A stretch of DNA of 12,349 bases, taken from contig JACMLD010000302.1 of assembly GCA_014379785.1 (NCBI GenBank), positions 1 through 12,349 of the forward strand, read 5' to 3'. Every line of letters starts with the position of its first letter. Positions within the stretch are counted from its first letter, which is position 1. Made by a program: the position numbers and the translations under genes. The notes beneath the pieces are model-generated. The model did not search any database. It was given only the letters and a program-made list of their open reading frames with translations, and was not told where the DNA came from. Shown in pieces: positions 1 to 6,927 of the stretch. Source of the DNA: Chitinophagaceae bacterium (lineage in GTDB: Bacteria; Bacteroidota; Bacteroidia; Chitinophagales; Chitinophagaceae).

Positions 1-1227
1 GACAACCATATGTACGGAGACCACCGCACATGGATTGCGAAATCGGCCGACATGGGCAAGACCTGGAAAAAATTTGAGAGTCCTGAATTTTCCGGCTTCG
101 CACATAAAATAAAAGAAGACCTGAAAAACAGCGAGTTGCTTTTCGCCGGAACAGAAATGGGACTCTTCGCCAGCGCCGACGGTGGAGCGAATTGGTTCAG
201 GATGAAAAACAATATTCCCTGGTACAGCCTGGTAAGGGATATAAGGATCCATCCGGTGACAAACGATCTCATTCTCGCAACGCACGGACGCGGGATCATC
301 ACCGTAGATGATATCACCCCGATGCGCTCACTCACCAAACAGATCATCGAAAAAGATGTGCACCTTTTCGCCAACGAACCGGTGGTACTCACAGCAGGCA
401 AATTCGGCGACGGTGGATTTCCTTCTACCGGCGGTTGGAATGCGGGCAATCCCATTTCCATCCCTCCCATTCAATATTATCTTAAAGACCGCGTCAACAG
501 CGGCGATGTGAAAATTGAAATCTACGACGCGGCAGGAAAACTCGTGCAATCATTACCCGGCACCAAGAGAAAAGGTGTAAACAAAGTTCTGTGGAACCTT
601 CGCATGAAGCCACCAAAGGTTGCGAGCGGTGGCTCCAGAATAGACTTCGGCGGTTTTGTGGCTCCAATGGTACTTCCCGGTGAATATACAGTTAAGCTGA
701 AAGTGGGCGACAAAGAATATTCGCAGTCTATGAAACTGCTGCATGATGATGGCAACAAACTGTTCAGCGAAACCGACCGTCAGTTGCAATTCTCTACTGC
801 CATGGAACTCTACAATCTGCACGAAAGCCTGGCAAAGCAGGTGGAAGACATCACCGCAAAAGAAAAAATGCTGAAGGACAATATGTCGAAAGTAAAATCT
901 CCCAAAGTCAAAAAACTTTTGCAGGAATACTACGACAAGCTCGAAGCGCTTCGTGGAAGCCTGCTCGCAACAAAAATGCAAAGCATGTTTGCCGATGAAG
1001 AAAAACTTCGTGAAAGAATCACGGATGTTTATGCGGCAGTGGCCGGACAGGAAGCCGCACCCGGCAACCTGCAGATACAAAGAATTTCAGTGCTGAAAGA
1101 GGAACTTGCCGTGGCAGAAAAATCAAACGTGCAACTGACAGAAAAATATTTTAATAAAGTCAAAGACGCTCTTGCAAAAGAGGGAGTTGACAAGCCTGCT
1201 ATAAAAGATTCCAAAGAAGGAAAGTAA
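1..1227 (+). CDS. Asp-box (BNR/VPS10-like) beta-propeller protein, C-terminal part
   Basis: The gene is open from the first base, so its start, any signal peptide and most of the propeller lie outside the window. Counting from the Met at position 10, two Asp-box motifs remain, ADMGKTW (13-19) and ADGGANW (56-62), followed by the closing propeller strands (LATHGRGI, 89-96). A beta-sandwich like the FlgD-type Ig fold follows at about 155-245 (KIEIYDAAGKLV ... VLWNLRM ... PGEYTVKL), then a Lys/Glu-rich helical tail to 405. The same order of segments occurs in the next gene, so the two are tandem paralogues. Only 7 nt separate them, which suggests one transcript. Such proteins are often labelled 'glycosyl hydrolase' from BNR repeats alone; no catalytic residue can be assigned here and the substrate is unknown. 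The product is probably exported, by analogy with its neighbour. Confidence 0.85.
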   Translation, partial: DNHMYGDHRTWIAKSADMGKTWKKFESPEFSGFAHKIKEDLKNSELLFAGTEMGLFASADGGANWFRMKNNIPWYSLVRDIRIHPVTNDLILATHGRGIITVDDITPMRSLTKQIIEKDVHLFANEPVVLTAGKFGDGGFPSTGGWNAGNPISIPPIQYYLKDRVNSGDVKIEIYDAAGKLVQSLPGTKRKGVNKVLWNLRMKPPKVASGGSRIDFGGFVAPMVLPGEYTVKLKVGDKEYSQSMKLLHDDGNKLFSETDRQLQFSTAMELYNLHESLAKQVEDITAKEKMLKDNMSKVKSPKVKKLLQEYYDKLEALRGSLLATKMQSMFADEEKLRERITDVYAAVAGQEAAPGNLQIQRISVLKEELAVAEKSNVQLTEKYFNKVKDALAKEGVDKPAIKDSKEGK

Positions 1228-1234
1228 ATTTTAT

Positions 1235-4200
1235 ATGAGAAAACTATTGTTGCTGCTTTTACTGCCTGCGTTTGCAGCGGAAGCACAAAAGAAAACCCCG
1301 GTCGTTTCACTAGCCTCTGATGCCGAAGAAGTACTGCTTTCAAAAACAAAATACCGATTGGTAGGACCCTGGCGCGGTGGGCGAAGCGGAGCAGTGGCGG
1401 GCAGTTTCAAAAACAAAAACACTTTCTATTTCGGAGGCACAGGAGGTGGAGTTTGGAAAACAACCGATGGCGGCAGCAACTGGAAAAATATCTCAGACAA
1501 ATACTTCGGCAGCTCGATTGGCGCTGTAACCGTGGCGCCTTCTGACGAAAATATTATTTATGTCGGTGAAGGCGAAAATACCTTTCGCGGGAATGTAAGC
1601 GAAGGACTCGGTGGCATGTGGAGAAGTGATGACGCCGGAAGAACATGGAGAAACCTTGGACTCAAAGACGCGCGGCATATCATCCGCGTCGTGGTGCACC
1701 CGAGAAATCCGGATATCGTATGGGCAGCTGTGATGGGACATCTTTTCGGTCCAAATGAAACAAGAGGCGTTTACAAAACCATCGATGGCGGCAAAACCTG
1801 GAAGAGAACATTGTATGTCAATAACCAGACAGGAGCCTCCGATCTGGTGATGGAACCGGGAAATGTAAATACGTTCTATGCCGGCACATGGCGTCTGCTG
1901 AGAACACCGTACAGCCTGGAGAGTGGTGGCGAAGGCAGTGGTCTTTGGAAGAGCACCGACGGTGGTGATAGCTGGACAGAAATCACAAAGAAAAAAGGTT
2001 TGCCAAAAGGCATCTGGGGTATTACTGGTATTGCGGTGGCACCTTCAAACACTGAAAAGATTTATGCCATTGTAGAAAATGCAGGGGGCGGACTTTTTAT
2101 GAGCAACGACGCGGGAGAAACCTGGTCGCTCACCAGCAGCGACAATAATATCAGACAGAGAGCATGGTACTACAGTAAAATCTTCGTAGACCCACAAAAC
2201 GAAAACACCGTTTATGCACCGAATGTAAATTTTATGCGAAGCCGCGATGGTGGCCGGACCTGGCAATCGGTTAGAACACCACATGGTGACCACCATGATC
2301 TCTGGATTGATCCAGAAAACGGATCGCGGATGATAGTGGCAGACGACGGAGGCGCGCAGGTGTCGTTCGACGCTGGTGAAAACTGGAGCACTTATCTCAA
2401 TCAACCAACGTCTCAGATCTACAGGCTCTCTACCGACAATTCTTTTCCATACAGAATACTTGGCGCTCAGCAGGACAACTCAACATTTCGTATCAGGCAC
2501 CGTACAAACGGAGCCGCTGTGACTGATCGCGACTGGGAGGAAACTGCCGGATCGGAAAGCGGTTATGTGGTGGCTGACCCTACAAATCCCGATATCGTTT
2601 ATGGTGGAAACTATGGTGGATATCTCTCCAGACTCGATCATCAGACGGGTGAGAACCGCGCCATCACTGCTTGGCCTGACAATCCAATGGGTGCCGGTGC
2701 CGACGTGCAGAAATATCGTTTCCAGTGGAACTTCCCCATCTTTTTTTCACCGCATAATCCGAAAAAACTCTATTGCGCAGGCAATGTGCTTTTCTCAACG
2801 GAAAACGAGGGCGCTAGCTGGACCGCAATTTCGGGTGATCTGACCACCAATGACAAATCAAAACAAAAATCCAGTGGTGGCCCGATTACGCAGGACAATA
2901 CCAGTGTGGAATACTACTGTACTATTTTCACTGCAGCAGAAAGCCCGGTAGAAAAGGATCTTTTGTGGACAGGCAGCGACGATGGCATCATCTCCGTGAG
3001 CCGCGACGGTGGAAAAAATTGGGAGAATGTCAGTCCCAAAGATGCGCCGAAATGGATTATGTGGAACACCGTTGAAGTGGACCCTGTAAAAAAAGGCGCT
3101 GCATATTTTGTTGGTACCAGGTATAAACTGGATGACTACACTCCCTATATCTATAAAACCGAGGACTATGGAAAGTCATGGAAGCTGATCACAAACGGTA
3201 TTGACAAAATGCATTTTACCAGAACCCTGCGTGCAGACAGAACACGTGCGGGACTTTTGTATGCAGGTACCGAATTCGGTATGTATATCAGCTATGACGA
3301 CGGCGCCAACTGGAAACCATTTCAATTAAATCTGCCAGTAGTTCCAATCACTGATCTTGCCATCAAAGAAAACGATCTGATTGTAGCCACCCAGGGAAGA
3401 GCTATTTGGATGATTGATGATCTGACGATGATACAGGAAATGAAATCAGATCTTTCATCAAAAAACCTGCACGTGTATGCCATCAATGAAACCTATAGAA
3501 TGCAGTCATCCGGATTTGGATTTGCTGGCAATGTGCCAAGGAATGCAGGAATGAATCCACCCAAGGGCGCAGTTGTCAATTACTATCTCAAAAATGTAAC
3601 AGACAGTACAAAGGCAACGATCACCGTTTTTGATTCTAATAACAAAGAGATAAGAAAATTCAGTACTTCGGCAAAAGAGAATGACGCTAAGATTGAAATT
3701 GCGAAAGGACTCAACCAGTTCGTCTGGAATCTGCAATATCCGGGAGTGGAAAGAATGGAAGGGATGATTTTGTGGAATGGAAATCCGGGCTCCGTCTTTG
3801 CTTCACCGGGTAAGTACTTTGTTCAGGTGCAATCAGGCAATGATTCTGTTTTGGTGCCATTCACTGTAAAGGCTGATCCGAATTATAAAATTTCGCAGGC
3901 CGATTACGATGCGCAGTTTGGTTTTCTGATCAGGGCACGCGACAAATTTATCGAGATACAAAAGGCGATCAAGGACATACGCACGGTAAGATCTCAGATC
4001 AGTGATTACAATTCGAGACTGGGCGCTGCAATGCCGAAGGAGATCAAAAAATATTCAGACAGTCTGAGCAAACAACTGACATCTGTAGAAGAAGCACTTT
4101 ATCAGACAAAAGCAAAGAGCGGACAGGACGTGCTGAACTACCCTATACGACTGAACGATAAACTTGGAGGTGTGTTTGATGCTGCAAACAGTGGGATCAT

Positions 4201-4363
4201 GGCGCCTTCAAAACAGGTAATTGGAGTCTACAATGAACTTGCCGCGCAGGCCGATGCTGAACTGCTTAAACTGAAAAAAATCATGACAGACGAACTTCCG
4301 AAGCTCAACAAAATGATCAGAGAAAAAGAGTTGCCGGTGATAGGCGTTCAGAATCAAGGCTAA
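1235..4363 (+). CDS. Secreted Asp-box (BNR/VPS10-like) double beta-propeller protein
   Basis: A complete protein of 1042 residues. It starts with a Sec signal peptide (MRK, a run of Leu, then AFAAEAQ, cleavage near residue 18) and has no lipobox Cys. About ten Asp-box motifs of the S/T-x-D-x-G-x-T-W type lie at residues 77, 132, 183, 241, 291, 337, 378, 590, 643 and 687, with a degenerate one near 522. This number fits two propellers, as in sortilin/VPS10 or GH74-like folds. A FlgD-like beta-sandwich (about 779-875, with ATITVFDSNNKEI and QFVWNL) and a helical C-terminal region (885-1042) follow. I see no type IX secretion C-terminal signal, so the product is probably periplasmic or held in the envelope. 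The ATG at 1235 is supported by the signal peptide; AAGGAAAG, at the end of the upstream gene, lies about 10 nt before it. A glycan-binding or glycosidase role is possible, but the motifs do not prove it. Confidence 0.92.
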   Translation: MRKLLLLLLLPAFAAEAQKKTPVVSLASDAEEVLLSKTKYRLVGPWRGGRSGAVAGSFKNKNTFYFGGTGGGVWKTTDGGSNWKNISDKYFGSSIGAVTVAPSDENIIYVGEGENTFRGNVSEGLGGMWRSDDAGRTWRNLGLKDARHIIRVVVHPRNPDIVWAAVMGHLFGPNETRGVYKTIDGGKTWKRTLYVNNQTGASDLVMEPGNVNTFYAGTWRLLRTPYSLESGGEGSGLWKSTDGGDSWTEITKKKGLPKGIWGITGIAVAPSNTEKIYAIVENAGGGLFMSNDAGETWSLTSSDNNIRQRAWYYSKIFVDPQNENTVYAPNVNFMRSRDGGRTWQSVRTPHGDHHDLWIDPENGSRMIVADDGGAQVSFDAGENWSTYLNQPTSQIYRLSTDNSFPYRILGAQQDNSTFRIRHRTNGAAVTDRDWEETAGSESGYVVADPTNPDIVYGGNYGGYLSRLDHQTGENRAITAWPDNPMGAGADVQKYRFQWNFPIFFSPHNPKKLYCAGNVLFSTENEGASWTAISGDLTTNDKSKQKSSGGPITQDNTSVEYYCTIFTAAESPVEKDLLWTGSDDGIISVSRDGGKNWENVSPKDAPKWIMWNTVEVDPVKKGAAYFVGTRYKLDDYTPYIYKTEDYGKSWKLITNGIDKMHFTRTLRADRTRAGLLYAGTEFGMYISYDDGANWKPFQLNLPVVPITDLAIKENDLIVATQGRAIWMIDDLTMIQEMKSDLSSKNLHVYAINETYRMQSSGFGFAGNVPRNAGMNPPKGAVVNYYLKNVTDSTKATITVFDSNNKEIRKFSTSAKENDAKIEIAKGLNQFVWNLQYPGVERMEGMILWNGNPGSVFASPGKYFVQVQSGNDSVLVPFTVKADPNYKISQADYDAQFGFLIRARDKFIEIQKAIKDIRTVRSQISDYNSRLGAAMPKEIKKYSDSLSKQLTSVEEALYQTKAKSGQDVLNYPIRLNDKLGGVFDAANSGIMAPSKQVIGVYNELAAQADAELLKLKKIMTDELPKLNKMIREKELPVIGVQNQG

Positions 4364-4392
4364 AGGTATTTTACAAGAGATATTTTCATGGG

Positions 4393-4419
4393 TTTTGCCG
4401 TAGATCTCCTATGGCGAAA
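4393..4419. terminator. 11-bp hairpin downstream of the propeller gene
   Basis: Arms TTTTGCCGTAG (4393-4403) and CTATGGCGAAA (4409-4419) pair over 11 bp with two G-U wobbles in the + strand RNA, around a 5-nt loop. It lies 30 nt after the propeller stop codon and between convergent genes, so a terminator or 3'-end stabilising role is likely. No U-tract follows on the + strand, so it is not a textbook intrinsic terminator. On the - strand the two wobble pairs become mismatches. Confidence 0.45.
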
Positions 4420-4432
4420 TAAGGACTCTGGC

Positions 4433-4465
4433 ACAGTTTTCCGATAGTATGGGCAAGAAAACTGT
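4433..4465. repeat. Perfect 9-bp inverted repeat in convergent spacer
   Basis: ACAGTTTTC (4433-4441) and GAAAACTGT (4457-4465) are exact reverse complements with a 15-nt loop. With the hairpin just upstream this gives two structures in the 190 bp between the propeller gene and trmD. It can form on either strand's RNA, so it may help end transcription from both sides. The first ATG of the possible mini-gene (4449) lies in its loop. Confidence 0.4.
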
Positions 4466-4562
4466 ATCCGAAAAAACCATCCCTATGAAAAAAACAATCA
4501 TGCTCAACCTGCTGCTGATTCTTTTTTATTTTATGTTTTTGCAGCTCCTTATTTCAGTCTGA
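4449..4562 (+). CDS. Possible 37-aa hydrophobic mini-protein
   Basis: A 37-codon frame (a second ATG at 4485 would give 25 residues) encodes a basic start (MGKKTVSEKTIPMKKT) followed by about 19 almost wholly hydrophobic residues (LNLLLILFYFMFLQLLI) ending in SV. This looks like one membrane helix or an isolated signal peptide. It overlaps the last 9 nt of trmD in antisense. No Shine-Dalgarno sequence or TAnnTTTG box is visible upstream, and the first ATG sits in a hairpin loop. It could be a small membrane peptide, a type I toxin-like peptide, the relic of a lost secreted protein, or chance in a T-rich stretch. I cannot name a family. Confidence 0.25.
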   Translation: MGKKTVSEKTIPMKKTIMLNLLLILFYFMFLQLLISV

Positions 4563-5237
4563 TGATTGATGCAGATCTGGTCGTCTGTCTGCCGTGCGCT
4601 GCACAGATTGATCATGACGCCATTCTTCTATCTTCCGCGGATCTCCGCTGAGAAGTATATCCGGGACTTTCAATCCGCGAAAGTCTGCCGGTCTCGTGTA
4701 GACTGGCGGAGCGAGCAGGTTGTCCTGAAATGAATCGAACAGGGCAGAGGTTTCGTCGTTCAGCACGCCGGGCAATAATCGTCCAACGGCGTCTACCACC
4801 ACAGCCGCTGCGAGTTCACCCCCGCTCAGCACATAATCGCCTATCGAAATATCCATGGTGATAAAATGCTGACGTATTCTTTCGTCTATCCCCTTGTAAT
4901 GACCGCAGATGATGAGAAGATTTTCTTTGAGTGATAACTGGTTGGCTGTTGACTGATTGAACGGTGGGCCGTCGGGTGTCATGTAAATTATCTCGTCATA
5001 CCTCGTCTTTGCCGACAAGGCTTCTATCGCATTCGCCAGGGGTTCAGGCATCATGACCATTCCCGCTCCGCCGCCGTACTGGTAATCGTCCACCTGTCCG
5101 TATTCATTTACCGCCCAATCCCTGAGATGATGAATATTGACCTCCAGAAGGCCTTTTGTCCGGGCTCTTTTCATGATGCTGTGTGAAAGTGGACTTTCGA
5201 GCAGCTCAGGTACTACCGTGAGAATATCTATGCGCAT
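4554..5237 (-). CDS. trmD: tRNA (guanine-N1-)-methyltransferase TrmD
   Basis: TrmD uses S-adenosylmethionine to make m1G37 next to the anticodon of tRNAs reading CNN codons, which prevents +1 frameshifting. At 227 residues it has the compact bacterial length. The deep-knot SPOUT core is visible: MRIDILTVVPE at the start, GGGAGM (55-60), TPDG (87-90), GHYKGIDER (112-120) and SIGDYVLSGGE (131-141) for the cofactor knot, and FDSF (167-170) with the Asp expected to act as general base. The end, EEWRHDQSVQRTADRRPDL, matches the family's tRNA-binding C-terminal domain. The ATG at 5237 gives the canonical N-terminus. The gene stands alone, without rpsP, rimM or rplS beside it. A TAnnTTTG promoter box 4 nt upstream suggests a leaderless message. 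Confidence 0.97.
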   Translation of the reverse strand: MRIDILTVVPELLESPLSHSIMKRARTKGLLEVNIHHLRDWAVNEYGQVDDYQYGGGAGMVMMPEPLANAIEALSAKTRYDEIIYMTPDGPPFNQSTANQLSLKENLLIICGHYKGIDERIRQHFITMDISIGDYVLSGGELAAAVVVDAVGRLLPGVLNDETSALFDSFQDNLLAPPVYTRPADFRGLKVPDILLSGDPRKIEEWRHDQSVQRTADRRPDLHQSSD

Positions 5238-5241
5238 CGGG

Positions 5242-5249
5242 CAAAGATA
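5242..5249 (-). promoter_or_regulatory. Bacteroidota -7 promoter box of trmD
   Basis: On the - strand the sequence reads TATCTTTG, an exact match to the TAnnTTTG -7 element used by the main sigma factor of Bacteroidota. It ends 4 nt before the trmD ATG (5237-5235), so transcription would start at or next to the start codon. No clear TTG at the usual -33 spacing is visible, which lowers confidence. Confidence 0.5.
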
Positions 5250-5280
5250 GGATTATGAGGGAGAGGTGACGTTGTGGCCG

Positions 5281-5294
5281 GTTTGTAGACAAAC
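5281..5294. repeat. 14-nt palindrome upstream of trmD
   Basis: GTTTGTAGACAAAC has exact 6-bp arms around a 2-nt centre. It lies 44 bp upstream of the trmD start and about 32 bp upstream of its putative -7 box, so a dimeric regulator bound here could act on trmD. No regulator can be named, and a site this short may be coincidental. Confidence 0.3.
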
Positions 5295-5361
5295 GCGCTA
5301 TTTGGGGACGATCCGCCACAGGACTGACATTAAAGGTTATTAATTCTTTTTAACATATTAA

Positions 5362-5428
5362 ATAATCGCCATAGATACGGCACTATCAGTAAGGTATGTA
5401 AATATTAGTTTCATTTTCAGGCGATTAT
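5362..5428. repeat. 9+9 inverted repeat upstream of the 76-codon gene
   Basis: ATAATCGCC (5362-5370) and GGCGATTAT (5420-5428) are exact reverse complements separated by 49 nt, in an otherwise A/T-rich region. They end 62 bp before the ATG at 5491 and 20 bp before the sigma54-like sequence. The arms could be paired half-sites for an activator, or the base of a larger leader stem. Function is inferred from position only. Confidence 0.4.
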
Positions 5429-5447
5429 AAGAGAAATCCCTTAGCTA

Positions 5448-5463
5448 TTGGCACAATTTTTTC
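5448..5463 (+). promoter_or_regulatory. Sigma54-like promoter sequence (one key mismatch)
   Basis: TTGGCACAATTTTTTC matches the -24 half of the sigma54 consensus (TTGGCAC) exactly. With the correct 5-nt spacing, the -12 half is TTTC instead of TTGC, so the normally invariant G is a T. If used, transcription would start near 5475, about 16 nt before the ATG at 5491. The mismatch makes this tentative. Confidence 0.3.
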
Positions 5464-5490
5464 ATAAATATTAACAAATAAACATTGATT

Positions 5491-5721
5491 ATGAGTACTT
5501 ACCGTGTGATCAGGAAAAAATTGACGAAGAATATCCGTGTTATTTCCAGAAAACTCACCATGATTGCACCGGAAGGTATTTTGCCATATGCTGAAAGACC
5601 TTCTGATTCACGATCAGAGAAGACTACAGACAACGCAGACCAGAAAAGGATCGGTGCTCATGACCTTTTCACCATGTTTACGGCCGACATTATACATGAA
5701 CAAATCGTCTATGGCCGCTAA
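5491..5721 (+). CDS. 76-aa hypothetical protein with basic N-terminal repeat
   Basis: I do not recognise this family. The ATG at 5491 is preferred over a TTG two codons upstream. The first 24 residues are strongly basic and hold a tandem near-repeat, RVIRKKLTKN followed by RVISRKLTMI, which would form an amphipathic, Arg/Lys-rich segment able to bind nucleic acid or a membrane surface. The middle is polar and acidic (about 34-54, likely disordered); the end (HDLFTMFTADIIHEQIVYGR) could form a helix. There is no signal peptide or membrane span. The leader holds a sigma54-like sequence and an inverted repeat, so it may be conditionally expressed. It converges on the GH1-like gene with no gap between the stop codons. 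Coding status rests on frame length, the repeat and position, without homology. Confidence 0.55.
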   Translation: MSTYRVIRKKLTKNIRVISRKLTMIAPEGILPYAERPSDSRSEKTTDNADQKRIGAHDLFTMFTADIIHEQIVYGR

Positions 5722-5728
5722 TTAGCGG
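5715..5728. terminator. Palindrome holding both convergent stop codons
   Basis: CCGCTAATTAGCGG is a perfect 14-bp palindrome at the junction of the + strand 76-codon gene and the - strand GH1-like gene. Each gene ends ...CCGC-TAA within it, so the TAA stops lie at 5719-5721 (+) and 5724-5722 (-) with no base between. In RNA it can form a 5-bp G/C-rich stem with an AATT loop on either strand. It is short for an intrinsic terminator, and no strong U-tract follows. Confidence 0.45.
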
Positions 5729-6927
5729 TTAAAAAGCATTCCGTATCGCTCTTCATTTACAATTCCGCCCCATTGCTGTATCAGATATTTGTATGCCTCC
5801 CCTACTGGCATAATCTGTCTGTCGAGGTCGTACAGTCCTAACTCATTCACGTTACCCACATCATTTCTGAGTGCTGAGTCCCAGTCTACCTGGTGACAGA
5901 GGCTATACCATGTGAACCCTACCACCGGTACTCCGTCCTGCTTCAATCTGTGCACATTCGCCCACTGTTTCAATAGCCATTCTTTACATGCCGGCATGCG
6001 GATATTTGTTTCCGTATGCATTATAGGGAGTTTGTAGCGGTTGTAATACTGGTTGGTAATTACATAGTATCCAAAGATCTCTCCGGAAGCCTGTGTAGAG
6101 CCATTTGGATGCACCAGGTGTTCGTTTGTTACATAGTAGTCATTGCCCATGATGCAATGCGCCTTTACCTGGTTCAGCTGAAACCAGTTGTATTCGTCTT
6201 TCGTCATACCGTTGCTTAGCAGATACTCATACATGGTGACATGCATGGGATAGCCATAGGTAAGGTCAAGCGAAAGAAATCTTTTCTGATTTAGAAAGCG
6301 TGCAAGGGGTGCCGCCACAGGCTCGACTGCATGGAAGTATTCTGAGGATTCGCTTTGGATAAATGATGCTTCGCTCTGCACTTTCAAAATCTCGTGCATG
6401 GCCATTACATTGGCTTTGCATAGATGCTTGAGTGCAGTTACGAAAGACTGGTCGCTCTGTAATCTTTCATTCCACCAGCCATACTGCGCGGAAAACATCG
6501 CTGAAATAAAAATTTCATTGACCGGCGTATAAAACTGCAGGTAAGGAAATCTTTTTGCAAATGCCAGGGCGTATTCGGCGAAATAGTGGGGGAAATCAGG
6601 GTTCTGGAAATTGCCCAGCCAGTCTGGTACTCCGAAATGGCAAAGGTCCACAATCGGTGTGATGCCTTTCTCTTTCATCCTGTTAAAGGTGAGATCGGTA
6701 AACTCCCAGTCGTATTTGCCTGGCGCCACATGGGTTTTGAAATATGGTGGTCCATACCGAAGAAACTCGATGCCCATCTCCGTAACCAGGTCAAAATCTT
6801 TTTCCCAATATTTGTAGTGACCTGCCTTCTCCATTTCGTCTACACGCTTCGTACTCCCATCGGGCAGCTGAATAGTTGGGTAACTGTTTTCGATACCCGT
6901 TGCAAACATGAATCGGTTATGAGGCAT
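5722..6927 (-). CDS. Cytoplasmic GH1-like (beta/alpha)8 glycosidase-family protein
   Basis: With the ATG at 6927 the protein has 401 residues and starts MPHNRFMFATGIENS, where the family's first beta strand begins. This start overlaps the upstream stop by 11 nt; an ATG at 6909 is possible, and the longer frame back to 6996 lies inside the upstream gene. Glycoside hydrolase family 1 features are clear: Y-T-P-V-N-E (acid/base Glu138), H-T-E-T-N (nucleophile Glu306), and GFTWYSLCHQVDWD (337-350) where GH1 enzymes carry the W-S-L-x-D-N-x-E-W segment. The usual NEP is NEI, and the length is below the usual 440-480, so the substrate pocket is probably altered. There is no signal peptide, so it should act in the cytoplasm. 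It is last in the glf operon and a paralogue of the gene before it. Hydrolysis, transglycosylation or glycan sensing are all possible; the substrate is unknown. Confidence 0.85.
   Translation of the reverse strand: MPHNRFMFATGIENSYPTIQLPDGSTKRVDEMEKAGHYKYWEKDFDLVTEMGIEFLRYGPPYFKTHVAPGKYDWEFTDLTFNRMKEKGITPIVDLCHFGVPDWLGNFQNPDFPHYFAEYALAFAKRFPYLQFYTPVNEIFISAMFSAQYGWWNERLQSDQSFVTALKHLCKANVMAMHEILKVQSEASFIQSESSEYFHAVEPVAAPLARFLNQKRFLSLDLTYGYPMHVTMYEYLLSNGMTKDEYNWFQLNQVKAHCIMGNDYYVTNEHLVHPNGSTQASGEIFGYYVITNQYYNRYKLPIMHTETNIRMPACKEWLLKQWANVHRLKQDGVPVVGFTWYSLCHQVDWDSALRNDVGNVNELGLYDLDRQIMPVGEAYKYLIQQWGGIVNEERYGMLFNR

Noticed and set aside
553..1080. 175-codon open frame on the - strand inside the first propeller gene
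   Set aside because: It is antisense to a well-supported gene, and its Phe/Cys/His-rich product resembles no protein family. It is a by-product of the coding strand's codon use.
5485..5490. TTG start two codons before the 76-codon gene's ATG
   Set aside because: The ATG at 5491 is a stronger start, and nothing upstream supports the TTG.
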